Source: Sphingomonas oleivorans
GTDB lineage: Bacteria > Pseudomonadota > Alphaproteobacteria > Sphingomonadales > Sphingomonadaceae
Direction: 5' to 3'
DNA length: 64,000 bases
Assembly: GCF_003050615.1 (NCBI RefSeq)
Contig: NZ_NWBU01000011.1
Location: forward strand, 23,785 to 87,784
Position 1 is the first letter of the stretch. Every line of letters begins with the position of its first letter. The notes under the pieces are model-generated. The model did not search any database. It was not told where the DNA came from and was given only the letters and a program-made list of their open reading frames with translations. This document shows, one piece after another, positions 34,111 to 44,228 of the stretch. A program made the position numbers and the translations under genes.

Positions 34111-35549
34111 CAGCCCCTCCTCTCTCTGTCCTTCGCCGACGGATCGGGCTCGACGTGAAGCAGCAGCCCATCGAGCGAGACGATGCGGACCGGCTCGCCC
34201 TCGCGCACGGGCGCCTCGCTCACCGCATTCCAGCGCTCGCCATGGACGAAGACATGGCCGCTGCGCCCCTCCCAATCCTGCGTCAGCCCGCGCGCACCGA
34301 TCATCTGTTCGCGCCCGCTCGCCACGCCCTGCCACCGCGCGCGAAAGGCCAGGCGAACGACCACCAGCGTGAACAGCAGGCTGACCGCGACGATCCCGGC
34401 AATGACCTGCCAGTCGATCCGGAAGTCGGGCACGTCGCTATCGACGAGGATGGTCGCGCCCAGCGCGAGCGCGATCGCACCGCCGATCCCAAGAATGCCG
34501 AAGGAGGGCGTGAAGGCTTCCGCGATCATCAGGCCGATGCCCAGCAGCGCCAGCCCCACCCCCGCATAATTCACCGGCAGCGCAGCGAAAGCATAGAGGC
34601 CGACCAGCAGGCAGATCGCGCCGATCGTGCCCGGATAGAGCGCGCCCGGGGTCATGAATTCGAAGATCAGCCCATAGACGCCGATCATCATCAGGATGAG
34701 CGCGACATTGGGATTGGTGATCGCCCCGAGCAGACGGGTCCGCCAGCCGGGCTCGATTTCCTCCACGCTCAGGCCGCGCGTGTCCAGAATGACGCGCTTT
34801 CCCGCGATGGTCACCGCCCGGCCATGCGCCTGGGCAAGCAGATCCCCGATATTGCGGGCCTGGATATCGATCACGCGCTGCGCGAGCGCAGCCGTGGCGG
34901 AGAGGCTCGCCGCCTCGCGGACGGCACGTTCCGCCCAGTCCGCATTGCGCCCCCGCAGCTCGGCCAGCGCGCGAAGATAGGCGACCGCGTCATTGACCGC
35001 CTTCGTCTCCATCGGGCTGTCAGGCTTGGGTTGGCTCTGGGGCTGGCTCTGGCCCTTCCCGCCCTCCGCCGCATCATCCTTCTCATCGCGACGCCCGGGG
35101 CCCGGCATTCCGCCGCCTATCTCGACCGGCGTCGCAGCACCCACATTCGTGCCCGGCGCCATGGCCGCGACATGGCTGGCATAGAGGATGAACGTTCCGG
35201 CGCTCGCCGCCCGGGCGCCGCTGGGGCTGACAAAGGTTGCGACCGGAACCGGCGAGGCGAGGATGTCGCGGATGATCGCCCGCATCGCCGGATCGAGCCC
35301 GCCCGGCGTATCCATGCGGATTATCACGAGCGGCGCATGACGTTGAGCGGCGATGCCGAGCCCGCGCCTTACATAATCCGCCATTGCGGGGCCGATCGCG
35401 CCGTCCACGTCAAGGAGGATGGCCGGCGCGCGCGCGGCCTGTCCCTGCCCCATGGCCGGAATCCGGAGGGCGAGCATGCCGATAAGGATGAGCGCGAGCA
35501 GCGACAGCAGGCGACCATATCGCCGGCCCGCCATTGGTCCCGCGCGCAT
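34110..35549 (-). CDS. NfeD-family membrane serine protease (long form)
   Basis: The 479-aa product begins with a membrane anchor ([20 protein letters not shown]) and an N-terminal ClpP-like domain with the Ser motif [20 protein letters not shown] and [13 protein letters not shown] Lys lies in [13 protein letters not shown] at the place expected for the Ser-Lys dyad. Several central membrane helices and a C-terminal OB-like NfeD domain ([21 protein letters not shown]) follow. ATG 35549 is preferred; a TTG twelve codons up is possible. It is known to cut stomatin in archaeal homologues. Confidence 0.9.
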   Translation of the reverse strand: MRAGPMAGRRYGRLLSLLALILIGMLALRIPAMGQGQAARAPAILLDVDGAIGPAMADYVRRGLGIAAQRHAPLVIIRMDTPGGLDPAMRAIIRDILASPVPVATFVSPSGARAASAGTFILYASHVAAMAPGTNVGAATPVEIGGGMPGPGRRDEKDDAAEGGKGQSQPQSQPKPDSPMETKAVNDAVAYLRALAELRGRNADWAERAVREAASLSATAALAQRVIDIQARNIGDLLAQAHGRAVTIAGKRVILDTRGLSVEEIEPGWRTRLLGAITNPNVALILMMIGVYGLIFEFMTPGALYPGTIGAICLLVGLYAFAALPVNYAGVGLALLGIGLMIAEAFTPSFGILGIGGAIALALGATILVDSDVPDFRIDWQVIAGIVAVSLLFTLVVVRLAFRARWQGVASGREQMIGARGLTQDWEGRSGHVFVHGERWNAVSEAPVREGEPVRIVSLDGLLLHVEPDPSAKDRERRG

Positions 35550-35811
35550 CGGCTGTTTTGCGGGATGATCTCGATCGACCGACAATCACCAAGCCCTTCC
35601 GGTGGGCGCAGAGCGAGCCGGCCGAAGCCGGTCACCGTTGCGCATCACAGTCCCAACGAATGAAGGGCGAAACTGATGCTGCCCGGAAAGCCGATCCGGA
35701 AGCGGCAGCCATGACGGCCTCGATTCACTGCCGGAATGGCGCAACCCGGCGGACAAGCCATTGACGATACACGGAATAGATCGGCAAAGATGCCTCCATG
35801 GGGGGCAATAT

Positions 35812-38800
35812 ATGACCATCAGGATCGGCGCGGTCGTCGCCAGCAAGATCGGCTTCGCATCGCATCAGAACGCCGTACCGCTGTTGCGGGAACTGGAGCT
35901 GGCGAATGCAGGCGAGCAGGCCGTCGACGATCTCCTCCTGACCCTCAGCGCCGATCCGCCCTTCCTTCAGCCCAAGACATGGCGCATCGACCGGCTGTCG
36001 CCCGGTGCCACGCTGCACGTCACGGACCGCGACATCGCGCTCAACGCCGGCTTTCTCGGCGATCTTGGCGAGAGCCTGAGCGGCAGCGTGACGCTCCGCC
36101 TGGAAGCGAAGGACGAAACGCTCGCCGCCGTCACCCATCCGGTCGAACTGCTCGCCCGCAATCAGTGGGGCGGCACCGGCAGCATGGCCGAGCTTCTGCC
36201 CGCCTTCGTCATGCCGAACGATCCCGCGGTCGATCGCGTGCTCAAGGCCGCGTCCGATGTGCTGCGGCGGGCCGGCCGCAAGGACGGGATAGACGGCTAT
36301 GAGGCGAAATCCCGGACGCGCGTCTGGGAAATCGCCTCGGCGATCTGGTCGGCCGTGTGCGGCTTTCGCCTCTCCTACGCCCTCCCGCCGGCGAGCTTCG
36401 AAAATGTCGGGCAGAAGATACGCAGCCCGAGCGCGATCTTCGAGGGGCAGGTCGCGACCTGCCTCGACACTGCGCTGCTCTTCGCCGCGGCACTGGAACA
36501 GGCCGGCCTCAATCCGCTGATCATCCTCACCCGCGGCCATGCCTTCGCCGGCGTCTGGCTCCAGCCGGTCGAGTTCGCCGCGCTGATCACCGACGAGGCC
36601 GCCGCCCTGCGCCGCCGCATCGACCTCAAGGACCTGCTCGTCTTCGAAACGACGCTGGCGACGCAGGCCGATCCGCCCGGCTTCGCCCAGGCCGAGAAGA
36701 CCGCGCTCCGGCTCATCGCCGAGGAAGCGCCCGATCCGTTCGAAATGGCGATCGACGTCCGGCGGGCGCGGATGCAGAAGATCCGTCCGCTCGGCCTTGT
36801 CGGCGGGACGCGGCCGGCCGGATCCGGCGAGGAAGCGCCGCCTGTCGCCGAGGCGCTGGAAGCCGCACCCGCTTTGCCCGACTTCGACGTCGAAGTGGCG
36901 GAAGAGGCCGATGCGGTCAGGGATCGCGTCGCGCTCTGGCAGCGCAAGCTCCTCAACCTCACGACCAGCAACCGGCTGCTCCATGTGCCCGACGGCAGCA
37001 AGGTCGTCCGGCTGGTCTGCCCCGATCCCGGCGCGCTGGAGGATCGACTGGCGGCAGGGGGCAAGGTGCGGATCGTCCCCATGCCCGATCTCGCGCCCGC
37101 CGGACGCGACGAGAAGCTCTATGAGGCGCAGACCAACGAGAATCTGCGCGAGCAGCTGGCGACCGCCGCGCTCGATCGTGGCGAGCTGCTGTCGCTCATC
37201 GAGAAGGACAAGCTCGAAGCGGCGCTGATCGACCTTTACCGTAAAGCCCGCAGCGACATGGACGAGGGCGGCGCCAATACGCTGTTCCTCGCGCTGGGCT
37301 TCCTCAAATGGAAGAAGAACCCGACCGACGAGCGCAGCTATCGCGCGCCGCTCATCCTCCTGCCGGTCAAGCTGGAGCGCAAGAGCGTGCTGTCCGGCGT
37401 GGTCATGACGCATCATGAGGACGAGCCGCGGTTCAACCTCACGCTGATCGAGCTGCTGCGCCAGGATTTCGCGCTCAACATTCCGGGGCTCGATGGGCCC
37501 CTGCCGACCGACGAGAGCGGGATCGACGTGGCGCAGGTGTGGACCACCATGCGCCGCGCGGTGCGCGACATGGCCGGATTCGAGGTGGTGCCGGATGTCG
37601 TGCTGGGCACCTTCTCCTTCGCCAAATATCTGATGTGGAAGGATCTGGTCGATCGTGCGGACCGGCTGAAGGAAAGCCCGATCGTCCGTCATCTGATCGA
37701 GCGGGACGGCGCCGGCTTCGAGCGATCGGGCGAATTTCCCCGGGCCGAGAGGCTGGACGACAGCATCGATCCCGCAGCCTTGTTCACGCCGCTCCCCGCC
37801 GACAGCTCGCAGCTCGCCGCCGTGGTCGCTTCGGCGCAGGGGCATGATTTCGTGCTCGATGGCCCTCCCGGCACCGGCAAGTCGCAGACGATCGCGAACA
37901 TCATCGCGCATAATCTGGCGCTCGGCCGCCGCGTGCTGTTCGTAGCGGAAAAAATGGCCGCGCTCGATGTGGTCCAGCGTCGGCTGGAGGAGAAGGGGCT
38001 GGGCGAATTCTGCCTGGAGCTTCATTCCGCAAAAGCGACCAAGGCCGAGGTGCTCAAGCAGCTCGACCGCGCCTGGACCGCGCGCGAGACGCTGAGCGAG
38101 GAAGAATGGACGCGCGAGGCGGCCGAGGCGAAGCGGCTGCGGGACAGCCTCAACGACGTCGTCCGGCTGCTCCACCGCCGGGAGGCGAACGGCCTTACGC
38201 TCCATCAGGCGATCGGCCGGGTCGTGCGCGACTGGACGGAAGCAAGCCCGCGCCTCGCTTTCGCAGCAAGTACGCAGCATGATGAGGCGGATCTCGCCCG
38301 CTTTCGCGATCTCGCGCGGCGGCTCGGGCTGGCGCGCAGCGATGTCGAGGAACTTTGCGACAGTCTCGCGGCGGTGACGTGCAATGACTGGTCGAATGGC
38401 TGGCAGGAGGCGATCGTCGCCGCAGCACTCGGCGTTCCGCCCGCGATCGACGCCATGCTCGCGGCGCGCGACGCGCTGCTTGAGGCGACACGGCTCCCGC
38501 TGGCGGCGGCGGACGGCGACGGTCTGGAGCGTTTGCAGCGCTTCGTCTCGCTCCTGCTCGAAGCCCATAAGCGGGACGTGCGCCTGGCCTTCGCGCCCGA
38601 CATGGCGGACAGGCTGATCGCCGCACGCGAGGCGATCGCCTTACTCGATCGCTACCGCGCCGAGGAGGCGGCACTGTCGGCGGCCTATGCCCCGGAAGCC
38701 GCGCGGAGGATCGATCTGGCCGCGATCCGTGGCGACTGGCAGGCGGCGGGCCAGAAATTCTGGTTCTTCGCTACCTTCGCCAAGCGCAAGGTTGCGCGTG

Positions 38801-41037
38801 CGCTCGGCGAAGCGGGAGGTGCTGCCGGCCAAGTGGACCCCGAAACCGATCTGCCACGGCTGGAGGCGATGGCGCGGCTGCTGACGGAGCTGGACGCATT
38901 GGCGCCCCGGCTCATCGGCGTGCCGGGCTGGTCCGGGCTCGCCAGCGACATAGCGTCGGTGGAACCAGCCTGCGCCTTTATCGAGCGGCTGCGCGCCGCG
39001 ATCAACTCCACCGCAACGGATCCCGAGCATCTTGGGGCGCTGCGCCGTGCGGCCTCCAATCTGGCGGTCGATGCGAATGATCTGCTCGGCCCCGATGGCG
39101 CGATCGCGCGCGCGGCGGATCGCTTCGGCGGAGCGGTTGCGGCGCTCGGCCAGGCGGCCGGCGCCTTCAGCAAGCTCGCCCTTGCCGAGGATGGGAACGG
39201 CCATGAGGCATTGCGCGCCTCGGCCGAGGCGGTGATCGCCCATCAGGCGCGATTGCAGGCCTGGGCCGGATGGCAGCGCGCCCGCTCCGACGCGATCGAC
39301 GCCGGGCTCATGCCGCTCGTCACCGCGATGGAGGCGGGAGCCCTGCTTCCCCGCGATGCGGCGGATGCGTTCGAGACGGGCTATGCGCGCTGGTTCGCCA
39401 GCCAGCGGATCGATGCCGAGCCGCTGCTCCGTCAATTCGCTCCCGCGGTCCATATGGACGATATCGCCGCGTTCAGGCGGCTGGAAGACCGGCTCGCCGA
39501 GCTGTCGGTCCGCTATATCCGCGCGAAGCTGTGCGGGAATATTCCGGCCAAGGAAAGCGTGGGCAAGAAGGACGGATATGCCGTTCTGAAGCATCAGCTT
39601 CAGCTCCAGCGCCGGCACAAGCCGATCCGGCAGCTCGCGACCGAGATGGGCGACGCCTTCACCCGGCTCGCGCCCTGCATGTTAATGAGCCCGCTGTCGA
39701 TCGCCCAATATCTGCCGCCGGACCAGGCGCTGTTCGACCTTGTGATATTCGACGAGGCGTCGCAGATCGCGCCTTGGGATGCGATCGGGGCGATGGCGCG
39801 CGGCCGGCAGGTGGTCGTCGCCGGCGATCCCCGGCAGATGCCGCCCACCAGCTTCTTCACCCGATCGGCCAATGCAACGGACAGCGATGCCGACACCGAA
39901 GAGGATATGGAGAGCATCCTGGACGAATGCCTCGCCGCCGGCGTGCCGATGCATTCGCTGAGCTGGCATTATCGCAGCCGGCATGAGAGCCTGATCGCCT
40001 TTTCCAACCACCGCTATTATGAGAGCGGCCTCGTCACCTTCCCTGCCCCGGTCACGCGCGCGAGCGCGGTGGAATGGCGGCGCGTGGACGGCGTCTATGC
40101 GCGTGGGCGCGGCCGAACCAACCAGATCGAAGCCCAGGCGATGGTGGACGAGGCGGTTCGCCGCCTGACCGATCCCGCCTTCGTCGCGGCCGGCCGCACG
40201 CTCGGCATCATCACGCTCAATGCCGATCAGCAGAAGCTGATCGAGGATCTGCTCGACAAGGCACGCCGCGAGCATCCGGAGATCGAGCCCCATTTCGGCG
40301 AGGACCGGACCGAGCCCGTGGTGGTCAAGAATCTCGAGACGGTGCAGGGCGACGAACGCGACCTCATCATCCTGGGCATCGGCTTCGGCCCGACCGAGCC
40401 GGGCGCGAAGACGATGTCCATGTCGTTCGGCGCGCTCAACGCGCAGGGCGGCTGGCGTCGGCTGAACGTGGCCGTCACGCGCGCGCGGCAGGAGATGATC
40501 GTCTTCACCTCCTTCGATTCCAGCATGATCGACCTCAACCGCACCAGCGCCCGCGCGGTTGCCGATCTCAAGCATTTCCTCGAATTCGCCGATCGCGGGC
40601 CGCGCGCGCTGGCGGAGGCCGTCCATGGATCGGTCGGCGGCTTCGAATCCCCCTTCGAGGAAGCTGTCGCCGCCGAACTGACCCGGCGCGGCTGGACGGT
40701 GGTGCCGCAGATCGGCGTGTCGCGCTTCCGCATCGACATCGGCATCGTCCATCCGGATCGGCCGGGCGATTATCTGGCCGGCGTGGAATGCGACGGCGCC
40801 ACCTATCATAGCGCCGCCACCGCCCGCGATCGCGACAAGGTGCGCGCCGCGATCCTGAACGGCCTGGGATGGGAGCTGCTCCGCATCTGGTCGACCGATT
40901 GGTGGATCGACAAGGCGGGCGCGGCGGACCGACTCCACCGCGCCATCGAAGAGCTGCTGGCGGCTTCGCGCGCGCGCGCGGCCGGGCAAGCGGCCGTCGA
41001 GGCGCCAGGGCAGACGACCGTCCAGCCGGCGCTTTGA
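35812..41037 (+). CDS. Giant DUF4011 - SF1 helicase - Vsr-like nuclease protein
   Basis: This is a single 1741-aa protein. Residues 170-290 look like a transglutaminase-type cysteine fold (Cys217 in QVATCLDTALLF, His243 in TRGHAFAGVWL). DUF4011 starts near 371 (LWQRKLLNLTTSNRLLHV). The SF1 helicase has Walker A near 684 (DGPPGTGKSQTIANI), Walker B at 1314 (IFDEASQIAPWD), GDPRQMPPTSFF, LSWHYRSRHESLIAF and NVAVTRARQEM. The C-terminus (about 1613-1712) is a Vsr/MTES-type endonuclease (SPFEEAVAAELTRRGW, RFRIDIGIVHP, ECDGATYH). Start ATG 35812 follows GGGGGG. Proteins of this make-up are predicted anti-phage effectors. Confidence 0.85.
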   Translation: MTIRIGAVVASKIGFASHQNAVPLLRELELANAGEQAVDDLLLTLSADPPFLQPKTWRIDRLSPGATLHVTDRDIALNAGFLGDLGESLSGSVTLRLEAKDETLAAVTHPVELLARNQWGGTGSMAELLPAFVMPNDPAVDRVLKAASDVLRRAGRKDGIDGYEAKSRTRVWEIASAIWSAVCGFRLSYALPPASFENVGQKIRSPSAIFEGQVATCLDTALLFAAALEQAGLNPLIILTRGHAFAGVWLQPVEFAALITDEAAALRRRIDLKDLLVFETTLATQADPPGFAQAEKTALRLIAEEAPDPFEMAIDVRRARMQKIRPLGLVGGTRPAGSGEEAPPVAEALEAAPALPDFDVEVAEEADAVRDRVALWQRKLLNLTTSNRLLHVPDGSKVVRLVCPDPGALEDRLAAGGKVRIVPMPDLAPAGRDEKLYEAQTNENLREQLATAALDRGELLSLIEKDKLEAALIDLYRKARSDMDEGGANTLFLALGFLKWKKNPTDERSYRAPLILLPVKLERKSVLSGVVMTHHEDEPRFNLTLIELLRQDFALNIPGLDGPLPTDESGIDVAQVWTTMRRAVRDMAGFEVVPDVVLGTFSFAKYLMWKDLVDRADRLKESPIVRHLIERDGAGFERSGEFPRAERLDDSIDPAALFTPLPADSSQLAAVVASAQGHDFVLDGPPGTGKSQTIANIIAHNLALGRRVLFVAEKMAALDVVQRRLEEKGLGEFCLELHSAKATKAEVLKQLDRAWTARETLSEEEWTREAAEAKRLRDSLNDVVRLLHRREANGLTLHQAIGRVVRDWTEASPRLAFAASTQHDEADLARFRDLARRLGLARSDVEELCDSLAAVTCNDWSNGWQEAIVAAALGVPPAIDAMLAARDALLEATRLPLAAADGDGLERLQRFVSLLLEAHKRDVRLAFAPDMADRLIAAREAIALLDRYRAEEAALSAAYAPEAARRIDLAAIRGDWQAAGQKFWFFATFAKRKVARALGEAGGAAGQVDPETDLPRLEAMARLLTELDALAPRLIGVPGWSGLASDIASVEPACAFIERLRAAINSTATDPEHLGALRRAASNLAVDANDLLGPDGAIARAADRFGGAVAALGQAAGAFSKLALAEDGNGHEALRASAEAVIAHQARLQAWAGWQRARSDAIDAGLMPLVTAMEAGALLPRDAADAFETGYARWFASQRIDAEPLLRQFAPAVHMDDIAAFRRLEDRLAELSVRYIRAKLCGNIPAKESVGKKDGYAVLKHQLQLQRRHKPIRQLATEMGDAFTRLAPCMLMSPLSIAQYLPPDQALFDLVIFDEASQIAPWDAIGAMARGRQVVVAGDPRQMPPTSFFTRSANATDSDADTEEDMESILDECLAAGVPMHSLSWHYRSRHESLIAFSNHRYYESGLVTFPAPVTRASAVEWRRVDGVYARGRGRTNQIEAQAMVDEAVRRLTDPAFVAAGRTLGIITLNADQQKLIEDLLDKARREHPEIEPHFGEDRTEPVVVKNLETVQGDERDLIILGIGFGPTEPGAKTMSMSFGALNAQGGWRRLNVAVTRARQEMIVFTSFDSSMIDLNRTSARAVADLKHFLEFADRGPRALAEAVHGSVGGFESPFEEAVAAELTRRGWTVVPQIGVSRFRIDIGIVHPDRPGDYLAGVECDGATYHSAATARDRDKVRAAILNGLGWELLRIWSTDWWIDKAGAADRLHRAIEELLAASRARAAGQAAVEAPGQTTVQPAL

Positions 41038-41040
41038 CTC

Positions 41041-41070
41041 AAAGGGCTGATCGCGTCGGATCAGCCCTTT
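41041..41070. terminator. Bidirectional terminator between convergent genes
   Basis: AAAGGGCTGATC (41041-41052) and GATCAGCCCTTT (41059-41070) form a perfect 12-bp stem with loop GCGTCG. It starts 3 bp after the helicase stop and includes the stop codon of the converging hydrolase gene, so it can serve both strands. Confidence 0.8.
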
Positions 41071-42038
41071 GCGAAGGCGAGCAGATCGGCGTTGAGCTGC
41101 TCCTTATGGGTCTGGGCGAGGCCATGGTCGCCGCCCTTGTAGATTTTGAGCTGCGCGCCCCTGACGAGCTTCGACGACAGCAGCGCCGAATTGCCGATCG
41201 GCACGATCTGGTCGTCATCGCCATGGAGGATGAGCGTCGGGACGTCGAACTTCTTCAGGTCCTCGGTAAAGTCGGTCTCCGAGAAGGCCTTGATACAATC
41301 GAGCTGGTTCTTGAGCCCGCCCATCATGCCCTGCATCCAGAAGCTGTCGCGCATGCCCTGCGTGACCTTCGATCCTTCCCGGTTGCCCCCGAAGAAGGGT
41401 GTGGTGATATCCTTGAAGAATTGCGAGCGGTCGGCTGCGACGCCCTTGCGGATCCCATCGAACACCTCGATCGGCAGCCCGCCGGGATAGGCGGCGGTCT
41501 TCAGCATGATCGGCGGCACCGCGCCGACCAGCACGGCCTTGGCGACGCGCCTGGTGCCGTGGCGGCCGATATAGCGGGCGACCTCGCCGCCGCCGGTGGA
41601 GTGGCCGACCATGATGACGTCCTTCAGGTCGAGCGCCTCGAACAGTTCGGCCAGATCGTCGGCATAATGATCCATGTCATTGCCGTCCCAGGGCTGGCTC
41701 GACCGGCCATGACCGCGCCGGTCATGCGCGATCGCGCGAAAGCCATTGGCGGCGAGGAAGAGCATCTGATCCTCCCAGGCGTCGGCGGTGAGCGGCCAGC
41801 CATGGCTGAAGACGACTGGCTGCCCCTTGCCCCAGTCCTTATAATAGATCTGCGTTCCGTCCTTCGTCATAAGCATGTTCATGGCTTGGGATCCCGTGCT
41901 GCCATGATGGCTGGCGGCCGGTGCGGCGAACGCCGTCGCCGGCCTGGTCGCGGCCGCGGCGGCCGCGATTCCGATGCCCCCGACAAGCGCCGAGCGCCGG
42001 GAGACCATCGTTGCATCATGATCGTTCTGAGCGTGCAT
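41061..42038 (-). CDS. Tat-exported alpha/beta hydrolase (chloroperoxidase-like)
   Basis: The 325-aa product has a twin-arginine signal ([20 protein letters not shown]) and an alpha/beta-hydrolase core with the nucleophile elbow [12 protein letters not shown], the oxyanion strand [31 protein letters not shown], the acid [10 protein letters not shown] and the His [10 protein letters not shown]. The closest described group is the cofactor-free haloperoxidases/arylesterases; the true substrate is unknown. ATG 42038 follows a perfect AGGAGG at 5-nt spacing. Confidence 0.88.
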   Translation of the reverse strand: MHAQNDHDATMVSRRSALVGGIGIAAAAAATRPATAFAAPAASHHGSTGSQAMNMLMTKDGTQIYYKDWGKGQPVVFSHGWPLTADAWEDQMLFLAANGFRAIAHDRRGHGRSSQPWDGNDMDHYADDLAELFEALDLKDVIMVGHSTGGGEVARYIGRHGTRRVAKAVLVGAVPPIMLKTAAYPGGLPIEVFDGIRKGVAADRSQFFKDITTPFFGGNREGSKVTQGMRDSFWMQGMMGGLKNQLDCIKAFSETDFTEDLKKFDVPTLILHGDDDQIVPIGNSALLSSKLVRGAQLKIYKGGDHGLAQTHKEQLNADLLAFAKG

Positions 42039-42203
42039 AAAGCCTCCTCGCACATGTCTTTCCGGGCCGGTTCCGGCCGTTGCGAGGCAGAGGATCCACC
42101 ATGCGGCTGCCCTTCATCCATCAGACTTGGAGCATGGGGCGATCATATCTTCGTATAGCTGAACAGGGATGGAGTCGGTTCCGGCTGGGGGCGGAATGAC
42201 AGC

Positions 42204-43080
42204 CTAAGCGTTTGCCTCCGTGGGCCAAAGATATTCACCGGTCAGCAGGATGCGCCCAGCCTAGCGGAGAGATATGGGCTAGAAGTTCGGACGGCACATC
42301 AAGGCCTTCATCTCGCCGTTCGGCGACAGCGTGACCAAGATGGACGGTGTTCCAGTAGATGATGATCGCCATGAGCAGATTAAGCCCAGCGATCCGATAA
42401 TGTTGCCCCTCGGTGGTGCGATCGCGGATTTCACCCTGCCTGCCAATGCGCAAGGCGTTCTTGAGGGCGTGGTGCGCTTCGCCTTTGTTGAAGCCGATCT
42501 GAGCGCGCCGCTGCATATCGGTGTCGAGAATCCACTCTATGATAAAGAGAGTGGATTCTCGACGCGGCCGACCTCGCGGAGAGCGGCCGCCAGATCGTTC
42601 TGCCGGGGATAGGATGCAAGCTTTCGTAGCAACTGGCTTGGTCTGATCTTGCCGGCGGCCATCGTGGCCGCGCAGCGGAAGAGATCGGGCCAGTTTGCAA
42701 TAATCAACTCTTCGCGAATTTCGCCGCCGACCAGGCTGCGCGAATCCTTGGGTATTGCTGCGGGATTGAACATGTAGAGTCGTTTCGAGGGTAAGTCGCG
42801 GATGCGCAGCTTGGTCATTGACGTGGGTGTAGGCTTTCAGCCGGGCTCATTGCCGTACTTCGCGTTGACCATGTTCATGGCCTCGCTCTGTCGTGCCGAA
42901 GGGAAGAACTGACCATCGCTTGATGCTGTCGTTCCCATGCCCCAGAACCGGGACATCGGCAACTTGCCTTGCGCGGCCACGACCATCGCCAGCGCCTGAT
43001 CCATGGCCTCGCTCTCGACATGCCAACGTGCGAGGCGCGAGAGCGCCGGCGGCTGAACCTGTCATTTCGCCGGTTGGTCA
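42204..43080 (-). pseudogene. Tn3-family transposase, decayed C-terminal part
   Basis: Fragments in changing frames match Tn3 TnpA. Near 43060-42840 is MDQALAMVVAAQGKLPMSRF-type sequence and NAKYGNEPGLKAYTHVNDQ. A deletion then joins THVNDQ to KLRIRDLPSKRLYMFNPAAI. Next come AGKIRPSQLLRKLASYPRQN, a palindromic block at 42524-42562, then DTDMQRRAQIGFNKGEAHHA, NLLMAIIIYWNTVHLGHAVA and ISPLGWAH. A 2-nt loss before ILLTGEYLWPTEANA is the last shift, with the stop at 42204. No N-terminal half or tnpR was found. Confidence 0.85.
42524..42562 (-). repeat. Perfect 15-bp inverted repeat inside the Tn3 transposase
   Basis: TCGAGAATCCACTCT (42524-42538) and AGAGTGGATTCTCGA (42548-42562) flank a 9-nt spacer. 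On the coding strand the right-hand arm is the normal transposase sequence (IIEWILDT). The left arm replaces codons that relatives use for ERTL and shifts the frame by 2 nt. It looks like one arm was rewritten as a copy of the other. Confidence 0.7.
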
Positions 43081-43158
43081 CGCCTGCATGTGCCGATCAA
43101 TTTGAATAGACGCCCGATTTTCGTCTGCTCCGAGCCCGCACAATATGTAAGGAGAGAC

Positions 43159-44214
43159 ATGCTATTTACCTTGCCAGATACAGATACCCTCTACAAAGCT
43201 CTCCTTGAACGCGACGCCTCCTACGATGGTCGTGCTTATGTCGGCGTCACATCGACAGGCGTGTTCTGTCGTCTCACCTGCCCAGCCCGGAAACCCAAAG
43301 CGGAAAATTGCCGTTTCTTCGGCACTGTCGCCGAATGCATGGCTGCGGGGTTTCGGGCATGTCTAAAGTGCCATCCCGTTGCCCCTGCTGCAAATGCTGA
43401 CCCGGCAGTCGTGGCTCTCCTGAAGGCCCTGTCAGACCGGCCCGGCCATCGTTGGAGCGAACAGGATGTCGAGCGTACAGGCTTCGATCCTTCCACGGTA
43501 AGACGGAGCTTCAAGCGACATTTCGGCATGACCTTTCTGGAGATGGCGCGACTTGAGAGATTAAGACGAGGCTTCGAGACAATAGGTGATGGTGGTCGTG
43601 TCATCGATGCCCAGTACGAAGCAGGGTTTGAATCTCCATCGGCGTTTCGCACAGCCTTTTCGCGCCTCATCGGTCAAGCTCCGGGCCGACTGGCAGAAAA
43701 TGCACTGCTGCAAGCGCACTGGTTGCAAACCCCGCTGGGAACAATGATTGCGGTGTCCGACAAACGGGCAATCCATCTTCTTGAGTTTGCGGACCGAAAG
43801 GCGCTTTCCACGGAATTGAAGAGGTTATTCGAGCTGTCCAAAGGCAGTCTCGGGGTCGGCAAACTTGCTCCACACGTCACATTGGAGGCTCAACTCGCCG
43901 ACTATTTCTCCGGAAACTCGTCGGTCTTTACCGTTCCACTCGCTCTTCAGGGAAGTGATTTTACGCGCAGCGTTTGGGACGTCTTGCGTGAAATCCCCGC
44001 CGGTGAAGTTCGCAGCTATAGCGAGATCGCGCAAGCCATAGGCAAGCCGATGGCTACGCGAGCCGTTGCGCGTGCGAACGGCGCAAATCAAATCGCACTG
44101 ATTATCCCATGCCACCGGGTCATCGGCGCAGACGGATCGCTAACAGGCTATGGAGGCGGCCTGTGGCGGAAACAAAAACTTATCGAGATTGAACGGCAAT
44201 TTGCAGTTCATTAA
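43159..44214 (+). CDS. ada: Ada: methylphosphotriester sensor and O6-methylguanine-DNA methyltransferase
   Basis: The 351-aa bifunctional protein has an N-terminal Ada zinc domain (GVFCRLTCPARKP ... FRACLKCHP, four Cys), an AraC-type helix-turn-helix (STVRRSFKRHFGMTFLEMAR), and a C-terminal methyltransferase with active site IPCHRVIGADGSLTGYGGG. It repairs alkylated DNA and, once methylated, activates transcription. ATG 43159 follows AAGGAG. GC content is visibly lower than in the surrounding genes, and it is 14 bp before the PEP-mutase-like gene, so this is an imported two-gene unit next to the Tn3 remnant. Confidence 0.93.
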   Translation: MLFTLPDTDTLYKALLERDASYDGRAYVGVTSTGVFCRLTCPARKPKAENCRFFGTVAECMAAGFRACLKCHPVAPAANADPAVVALLKALSDRPGHRWSEQDVERTGFDPSTVRRSFKRHFGMTFLEMARLERLRRGFETIGDGGRVIDAQYEAGFESPSAFRTAFSRLIGQAPGRLAENALLQAHWLQTPLGTMIAVSDKRAIHLLEFADRKALSTELKRLFELSKGSLGVGKLAPHVTLEAQLADYFSGNSSVFTVPLALQGSDFTRSVWDVLREIPAGEVRSYSEIAQAIGKPMATRAVARANGANQIALIIPCHRVIGADGSLTGYGGGLWRKQKLIEIERQFAVH

Positions 44215-44228
44215 AAGGAATAATCGTC

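Noticed and set aside
37880..39750. Intein or inserted domain inside the giant helicase
   Set aside because: The long Walker A to Walker B gap has no intein splice-junction motifs and is usual for the DUF4011 helicase group.
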